Shown: one piece after another, positions 57,236 through 64,000 of the stretch
Layout of the letters: every line of letters begins with the position of its first letter
Numbering within the stretch: the stretch's first letter is position 1
Assembly (NCBI GenBank): GCA_030549775.1
Contig: CM060174.1
Span: forward strand, 94,752,132-94,816,131
Reading direction: 5' to 3'
Length of the DNA stretch: 64,000 bases
From: Tamarix chinensis
Lineage: Eukaryota > Streptophyta > Magnoliopsida > Caryophyllales > Tamaricaceae
Made by a program: the position numbers and the translations under genes
Notes under the pieces: generated by a model
What the model was told of the DNA's origin: nothing
What the model saw: the letters and a program-made list of their open reading frames with translations, nothing else
The model's database searches: none

Positions 57236-59496
57236 TATATTAAATTAATATTATTACTACATAAAATATTAACTTTAATGCCTCATCCACAACTCTTATA
57301 GTTAACACAATATGATTAGCACCCCTATATATATATATATATATTAGGCCATTTTCTTGTACAAGATACATTAGTAAAATTCCCTAAGGCTCACAAAATA
57401 TTAGACATGTATTAAATACTACAATGGCATAAAACGGTATGGATAATACATAACATTTTCCTTAACAACCAAATTATTACCTTAACATCATTTCCATACA
57501 CATCATATAACCTATCATGATTCCTTTTATCAACCAACACCATAACACATTTAACATATTAGACAACACAAAACAAGCATAATAATATATTAAAAATCCT
57601 AATGTGCTAACATACGTTAATCCATGCATTTAAGTGGGATTTAACGGTTACCTCGGTTTTCGCAAAAATGAACCTTACCGGTATTCCGGTTAAAGGTCCA
57701 AGATTTGATTATAAAAACCAATACCTTAAAATAATATAAAGATTTATTACATTAGGAATAATAAAATCAAGTCATAAAACTTTATAATGCTTAATTAATC
57801 AAATAATTAAATTAAAATATTATTATACCTCAAGATTTTTACTCAAATAATTTAACAAGGGCATCAACTCATGCTGCTCATGCAGCATGAGTTGCGTGTA
57901 AGGAAAGTTGGAACAGGGGGCTCGAAGGTGGTAAAAGGGGGGAAATGGGCATTTTCGGGTTGGCAGTTTGGGGCTAAGAAAGGAGGTGGTTAGGGGAGGA
58001 TTTAGGGCAAGGGGATGGTGCAAAAAGTGTAGAGGGGGTGTAAGTGGTGGTCGGGGAAGGGTTAACGGTGGCGGAGGCGGCGACAGCGAAGCTGCGAAGG
58101 TAGCGGCTGAGGAGGGAGGTCGAGGTGGAGGCTGGCGAGGAAGGAAAATGGGGAGAAAAAATGGAGGCTTTTGGGTGGTGTTTTCGAGCAAGATAGGATT
58201 GGGGTGGTAGAGGCAGTTGCAGGGAGTAATAAGGTGGCTCAGGTGGTGGTGGAAGCGGCGGAAAAGCAGCAGAATGCGGTGGTGTAGGGCGGTTGTCGAT
58301 AAGGGGGAAAGAAGAGAAAAAGAAGGGAGGAGGAAGAATGGGGCTACGGGGTGGCTTGATGGGGGTTGTGGTGGCTCGAGGGTGAGGTATAGGGTGGCAG
58401 GAGGTGGTGCAGGTTGTGGTTGAGGCGGCGGCAGCGGCGGAGATGGGCGGCGAAACCAAAAACAGGGGAGAGAGGGGAGGAGAAGAAGGGAGAAAAGGAG
58501 AGGCTCGGGCAAGGTATAAGGCTAGAAAAAAAAGCAAATTGAGCATGGAAGGAGGAATAAATAGGAGAGGAAGAGAAGGGAAGGGATAGGGGGCTTGAGG
58601 GGTGGTTGTAGATTGGTAGGGAAATGGGCAGCTGTAGGGAGAGGGGGAAGGAATGGGGTGATGGTCGGGAGTGGGGAAGGTCTCGGTATGGGGCAAGGAA
58701 TGGCGGGAGAGAGAGAGAGAGTTAGGGAGGTCAATATGGGAGAGGGAGTTGCAGGGAGTGGCTATGGAAGGGAGAGGGGAAGAAGAAAGAAAGAAGAAGG
58801 ATCGGGGGAGGGTGTTGGGCTGCTGGGCATGCGAACAGACCGGCTGAAGGAAAGAAGGAGTCGGCCCGGTCAAGGAAGAAAGAAAAGAAAGGAGAAGGGG
58901 ACGGTCGGCTCATGGGAAGGAGAGGAGAAAAGGAGTCAGGCTGGGAAAGGAAAAGGAAAGGAGGGAGGAAGGGAGAGAAGGGGGCCAGTGGCCCAAGGCA
59001 CAGGAAGCAGGCCGGAGCAGGTCGACGGCCCAAAGAAGGAAAAGAAAAATAAAGAAAAGAGAAAAGGAGAAAAGGGGAAAAAGGAAAAAGAAAGGGAAAA
59101 TGGAATACATAATTTAATTGGTAAAAATAATAAAATAGAATAATTTTGGGTAATAAATTAATTTAATATTTTAATTTAAGATAATTAAAATATAAGGGTT
59201 AAAAAGGATAGTTTTTGTAAAATAAGGGTTTAGAAATTTATTTAAATAATAAGGGTATAATAAAATAACAAAATATTTCTTTTAATTTATTAAATATTTA
59301 TAATAATTTTTATAAGCTCAAAAATCCATAAAATAATTAAAATAAATATATTTAAAAGCTAATTTATCCCAAATAAAATTTATTTATTAAAATATAGGCT
59401 TTTAAAAATTTAGGAGATTACAGTATCTGGGTAAAACATCATCTGGTTAACATGACTCTTTGTCCAAATACCCGGTATAGATAAGAGATTACTCAT

Positions 59497-62347
59497 TGTA
59501 ACACCCTTATTTTTACTATTAAAAAATTTTGTTTTACAACGGAGGCATATAAGTAAAATATCCAGTGTTACCATTGTAATTGACATAAGTCTAGTTTGTC
59601 CAACCATTCTTACATCAATCATAAGGCTAAAATCATTTATAGTAACACAAGGAAATTAAAAATAAAAGAAACATTTATAGTGCAATATGAGTTTGGAGTT
59701 TAACTCCGAATTACAATATCAAAATATAAAGTAAGGGATACCATTGATCAAATAGTCCAAAAAGGTATCCAGGTAAATATATCAACCAAATAACAGAACT
59801 CTTCACCCAAACACCCAATATAGATAACATGTCACTCATTCCCACATAGTACCATAAGCAACATAGTCATCTAGTAAGTCCTTTGAGACCTACACACAAA
59901 AATCAAGGTCTCCTACTCATGGGAACGAGAAGCACCCATGAAAAGGATGGTAAGTATGCTACGTATTGAGTAAGGTAACAATACTATCTAATCAGGGATA
60001 CAAATAACACATGCGTTCATAACTAATGATAAGCACACACTTGAACCACTAATATATCTCATAGGATAAATACTAATCTCGGAATCTTTATTAGATATAA
60101 CAATTTTCATTCTTTTATATACATTGTGTTCAGGAACCCCGCTATTCTTAAACCAATGGGACAGTCTGAAGCACATTCTCAGGGAGAACAGACCTGAGCC
60201 ACTATTATCATCCGGTGGAATGGATATGAAAATGTCACCTTCTTGGGGCAAAATGCTCCCGAGTCATTATTATCTCTTGTGGAACGGATATAAAAATATC
60301 ACCTTGGTCCCAACTTGTGTACTCTTCCACTTTAAGTCATTAGTATCTTATCCATAAGTTATATAGTTATATTTTCATTCACGATGAGCACGAGGCCCGC
60401 TCTTCTTAATCCAATGGAATGGATTAAAACACCTTCTTGAAAAAAAAGGCTCCAGAGCTACTATTATCTCTGGTGGAATGGATAGATAAAAATGTAATTT
60501 TCTTTGAGCAAAATGCTCCCAAACCACTATTATTGTCGATGGAATGAAAATAAAACAATACATTAGCCCTATTCACATGATATTTCACTTTAAATGATCA
60601 ATATCTTATTCATGAATAGTTTATAGGTATCAAACACATTAAGGTAAATAAGCATGTAAAACAATTCATAAGGTCGACCTCCAGAGTCAAGATCCTTATT
60701 TTCCTCAAACCCTAATATTACACTCCTATAATAATTTATCTTTTATTGATCATGCCACCACCAATTATAGTATATCATTATGAAATATTATCATTGTAAA
60801 CATACCCAACATTTATGCTCTAATGCCCACATCTCACACATACAATAATAATCTTATCCAAAGTACTACTACTCACACAATTATCAAAATCCTAATTTCA
60901 CAGGTTAGTCATAATTCTTTCCATGAGACTCATATGATTACCAAATTTAACATACATCCTTATAATGACAACATTGGCAATATATCTAGAATTGTGGATT
61001 AGCTCTAGAGTTTTATACCTTGAATATTAAGATAATCATTTTAGGTTACTATACCTTAATCAGACCATTATATCATTTTAAGGAACCTAAGACAAACAAT
61101 AATCCCTCAAAACACTTCTAAGGATATCATTATCATATTTTAATTTAACTAACACATTACAATACCAATATATATAATTCATAATGACTAAAATGCCCTT
61201 AAGGATAACCGATAACTTTTATTTTATAAAATATTATACCTTAAACAACCATTATTTTTCCAATTCCACCATTCATCATTATACCTCTTATATATGATTA
61301 TTTCCACTTATCATAGCTTATTTGGCCTACATTTCATGCCATATAATATATTTCCCACAAATATGTCATTAGCATAACAAAATCATATCCATACCTCTTA
61401 ACCATTCTCACTTTCTTTCAAACATATAATCCATATGATCACAACATATATTAAATAATATAGCAATAATATCATGAAAAATACACATATCCATACAAAC
61501 AATTAACACAAAAGCCCTAAAATATTGATTAGTATCCTTACCAACTAGGACATCAAGCTCTAATCACATAAATCTTAGACATCCTCCTCTGAGATCACTT
61601 ACGAAAAGTAATATAATACATGGTTAGACTCAAAGATTATAATCAAGGGAGAAATTAAGGTAAAGAGGGTAAAAAATGGAAATAACCAGAGTCAAATGGA
61701 AGTCTAAGTTGTGCGGATGTGTGGTGGAATGTATGGTAGAGTTATGGTGAAAACTTATAAGATTTTGGGGTGAAAAGGAGTATGCATGGCCGAAATGGGG
61801 AAGCTGCACGACTGTGTAGCAGACTGTGCACATCCAAGCCATGAGTTGAGATCGTGTATGGCCAAGCTGTGTAAAGAGGCATGATTGTGATCGATCACTG
61901 GTAGAAGATAATTAATTCAAACAGGTGCTCATGGGTGTGCAATAGGCTATGTGCCCACCATGCGAGGGTGCACGGGCAAGCTGTACTGGGTTGCACAATC
62001 ATGTGAAAAGAAAATTTAGGGCTTCACAGCTGTGTTTAAGGTCGTGCATTTCTCAAAAATGCAGCTGATGAGAGGAAGAAGATGGAAAAAGGAGCAGTGG
62101 TCAGAGGCGATGATCGGCAATGACAAAGGGGGTTGATGGGGCAACCTTGGTGGTCAGTCCACCGGGCATTGGGCAGTGCATGGTGGTGATGGAAGTGGTG
62201 AGGCAGGAAAAACATAGTAGGGAAGAGGGAGAAAAGAAGAATGAAGAAGAAGAGAGGGAGCTAGTGAAAGGGTAATGGACACAAAATGGGTAGAAATGAG
62301 GTAAAATAAAAGAGAAATAAAGGAGAGTGATGAGTAGTGCGTATATA
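59497..62347 (-). mobile_element. LTR M (minus), 3' part, interrupted by N
   Basis: The left end TGTAACACCCTTATTTTTAC (59497) lies within L. In its own sense it holds the tail, an acceptor-like TGTGTGTAG|GT (59890), hairpin region, CCACCGG-type array (60127-60600) and a C/T-rich leader (G/A-rich on plus, 61900-62345). Array linkers are closest to those of LTR B. N begins at 62348, and the 5' end of M is not in the window. Confidence 0.75.
60127..60600 (-). repeat. Diverged CCACCGG array of LTR M
   Basis: Units on the plus strand read CCACTATTATCATCCGGTGGA, TATTATCTCTTGTGGAACG and similar, with CTTCTTGGGGCAAAATGCTC linkers. Two blocks are closed by CACTTTAAGTCATTAGTATC and CACTTTAAATGATCAATATC. 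Confidence 0.8.
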
Positions 62348-62814
62348 TGTAATACCCCAGAATTTACTAATTTTTTTTAAAAAAAGCGGAAGTAATTAAA
62401 TTAAAACCCGTGAATTCTGGGGAAGTAATTAAACTAAAACCCCAGATATATGTAATACCGCATTTCTCAACCGGTTCTCTCTGACCGTTTCAGTACCAAG
62501 TGCTAAGGCTAGAAAAAAAAAGTAATAATCAATTATAAATCAAGACAAGCTAAACTCCAAATAAGCATTAAATGGTTGTAAAACAAAATCAGAGTATGCA
62601 TAAAGAATTGTAATTTATTTCCAAGAGAGAAATAAGCTAACAACAGATAAAAGGTTCATTTAAAATACTCAATCAAGTAATAAATCATAAAATGGTAAAT
62701 ACTATACCAAAGAAATAACAAAAGGAGTTAAATCGCATAAAGAATGAATACGACCATGACACTCCCGAACTTGAGCCAAAACATGCTCAACACACAGCCC
62801 CGACTGATGTCTCG

Positions 62815-62912
62815 CCCACCTACACAAAGTTAGAAGGGCATACTACTCGCGGGAATGAGTAGCACCCATGTAAAGGGTGATCGGTACGCTACATATTGAG
62901 TAAGGTAACCGA
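62815..62912 (-). ncRNA. Hairpin region of LTR N
   Basis: CTACTC-GCGGGAAT-GAGTAG (62843-62862, 6 bp) and CACCC-ATGTAAA-GGGTG (62863-62879, 5 bp) on the plus strand; both also pair in LTR sense. The first hairpin next to ACTCAATATG is weakened in this copy. Confidence 0.5.
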
Positions 62913-63089
62913 GCACTAAGGCCAACACATAAGCACATAAACCATGCATAAGAATAAAAGAGCATAATCAAGTTAATATAAATGCATATGACCATCCAGG
63001 TAAAAGTACAAAGGCCCAATTATAGTCTGGATTAATTTTTAAATTAATCTCTAATCATAACTCATTTCACACCATGCTTTTTATCAACT

Positions 63090-63598
63090 CCATACGAGTA
63101 TGGGAACCCCCTATTATAGTCGGTGGACCGAAAATACATAGGTCATAATGCCCTAACCACTATTATAGCCGGTGGACCGGAAACACATAGGGCATCATGC
63201 CCTAACTACTATTATAGCCGGTGGACTGAAAACACATAGGGCATCATGCCCTAACCACTATTATAACCGATGGACCGAAAACGCATAGGGCATGAAGCTC
63301 CTGACCACTATTATTCGTCGGTGGACCGGTATGGCCCCTTCTCACATGGTGTTCCACTGTAAGTAATTAGTGTCTTTCCCATATCTTGGCACAAATATGT
63401 TTAGTTTTGTTGAGCACGGGATCCCCCACTATTATAGCCGGTAGACCGAAAACGCATAGGTACAAAGCCTAACCACTATTATAGCCGGTGGACCGAAAAC
63501 ACATAGATCATCATGCCCTAACCACTATTATTCGTCGGTGGACCGGTCTCGGCCCGGCTCAACATCTTCCAATTTACGTGATTAATGTTTTAAGTATT
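63090..63598 (-). repeat. CCACCGG array of LTR N
   Basis: Two blocks of CCACTATTATAGCCGGTGGACCG units (five and three), with AAAACACATAGGGCATCATG linkers. Headers are CACTGTAAGTAATTAGTGTC and TTTACGTGATTAATGTTTTA. Confidence 0.92.
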
Positions 63599-63789
63599 AT
63601 ATTTAGAAGCTTTCATCTTGGACATGCATGAATCATTCCCTTTACTCTTCACACATCACAAATCATAAATTTCACCATCATAATCACACTTTAATCACCA
63701 AATACACATGATAACACAAAAACTCTAAGCAACCACAACAACCCCTAGCTCGGTCTCCTACGCACCCTTATATTACTCCATATACTATT

Positions 63790-64000
63790 TGAAATGCCCC
63801 AAAAAATTCCTAATCTTAAATATTATATTTAAATGAGGTTTTATTATAAATATTAATTAATTAAATTATTTAATTAAAATAAAAGGAAATTAATTAGGGA
63901 AAATCAAGAATAAATTTATAACTATTTTTATTAGGAGAAATTTAGGTATTTTATCTAAATTAAGGATTTTATTTTAGAAATTAATTAAAAAATTATTTTA
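63790..64000 (+). mobile_element. LTR O, 5' end (truncated by window)
   Basis: It starts TGAAATGCCCCAAAAAATTC within LTR N and is collinear with the first 200 bases of LTR F (AAAATAAAAGGAAATT, TTAGGAGAAATTTRGGTATT). Plus orientation. Confidence 0.8.

Larger units (their letters stand above)
54700..59422 (-). mobile_element. Solo LTR K (4.72 kb) with GTATC target duplication
   Basis: The left end is TGTAACACCCCTAAAATTCA and the right end TAGGAGATTACA, both within GTATC duplications (54695-54699 and 59423-59427). In its own sense (minus): AT-rich start, C/T-rich leader (59100 down to 57890, seen here as G/A-rich), TTACC array (57235 down to 56150), GAGTAAGGGTATAGCTAAGG donor-like site (about 56060), CCACCGG array, hairpins, acceptor-like CTTTCAG|GT (about 55065) and the family tail with AGCCTTAGCACTTGGTACTG. 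Frames of 229, 299 and 182 codons in the leader are Pro- or Arg/Gly-rich composition artefacts. Confidence 0.92.
54424..59496 (-). mobile_element. LTR L (minus), 3' part, interrupted by LTR K
   Basis: The left end TGTAACACCTCAAATTTTAC (54424) is the 3' end of a minus-oriented LTR. The sequence after K (59428-59496) continues it, as shown by collinearity with LTR M (GATCAAATAGTCCAAAAAGG, then AGGTAAA and CACCCAATATAGATAA-like phrases). M begins at 59497, and the remainder of L is not in the window. Confidence 0.7.
62348..63789 (-). mobile_element. LTR N (minus), 3' part, interrupted by O
   Basis: It begins TGTAATACCCCAGAATTTAC. After a local ~33-bp direct duplication (GGAAGTAATTAAA(T/C)TAAAACCC, 62387-62447) it follows the reverse complement of LTR F: GACCGTTTCAGTACCAAGTG, acceptor-like TTCTAACTTTGTGTAG|GTGGGCG (about 62820), hairpins (62843-62895) and CCACCGG array (63090-63598). 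Same subfamily as F. Confidence 0.82.

Noticed and set aside
57823..58873. Open frames of 229 and 299 codons on the minus strand, and 182 codons on the plus strand nearby
   Set aside because: They lie in the C/T-rich leader of solo LTR K. The products are Pro/Ser/Leu- or Arg/Gly/Glu-rich with no domain, several frames are open on both strands at once, and the length follows from the scarcity of A/T-containing stops.

Overview
This is nuclear DNA of a flowering plant. It is AT-rich, dominated by LTR retrotransposons nested inside one another, carries plant MITEs (Stowaway and hAT types), and holds one intact small gene with a plant-type protein. I cannot name the species.

Layout. 1-4251: 3' parts of two large LTRs. 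4252-13356: part of a minus-strand Ty3/gypsy element with decayed gag, primer-binding site and a 4.1 kb LTR (6480-13356), which is itself interrupted by solo LTR B (10541-13300). 14361-20026: decayed C-terminal end of a gene resembling plant SCY1-like pseudokinases, split by a degenerate Ty1-copia element (14572-19458) and closed by solo LTR C (20023-23885), which landed on the pseudogene stop codon. 23886-31201: low-copy-looking DNA with MITEs and a small gag-only LTR element (28184-30757). 32057-32452 (minus): the only convincing intact gene, a 131-residue protein that may be a plant mitochondrial complex I accessory subunit. 32720-35237: MITEs and duplications. 35694-64000: a stack of large LTRs inserted into each other, with inferred order E > F; E > G > H > (I, J); G > L > K; L > M > N > O.

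The main theme is one superfamily of unusually large LTRs (about 2.8-4.8 kb). They begin TGTAAYRCC (or TGAAATGCCCC), end GGTGTTACA, and most of those with both ends visible are flanked by 5-bp target duplications with no internal region, so they are solo LTRs. Their architecture is modular: AT-rich start, TATA box at about 0.7-1.0 kb, C/T-rich leader, splice-donor-like site, subfamily-specific tandem arrays, blocks of a 50-57 bp CCACCGG...ATAATAGTGG unit, a run of short hairpins, splice-acceptor-like site, conserved 3' end. The hairpins show compensatory base changes between copies. My leading hypothesis is that these LTRs carry a leader intron whose 3' end is a conserved RNA structure.

Long proline- or leucine-rich reading frames in the C/T-rich leaders and TTA arrays are composition artefacts and are not annotated as genes. 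All family assignments come from reading the sequence and recalled family features; no search was run.
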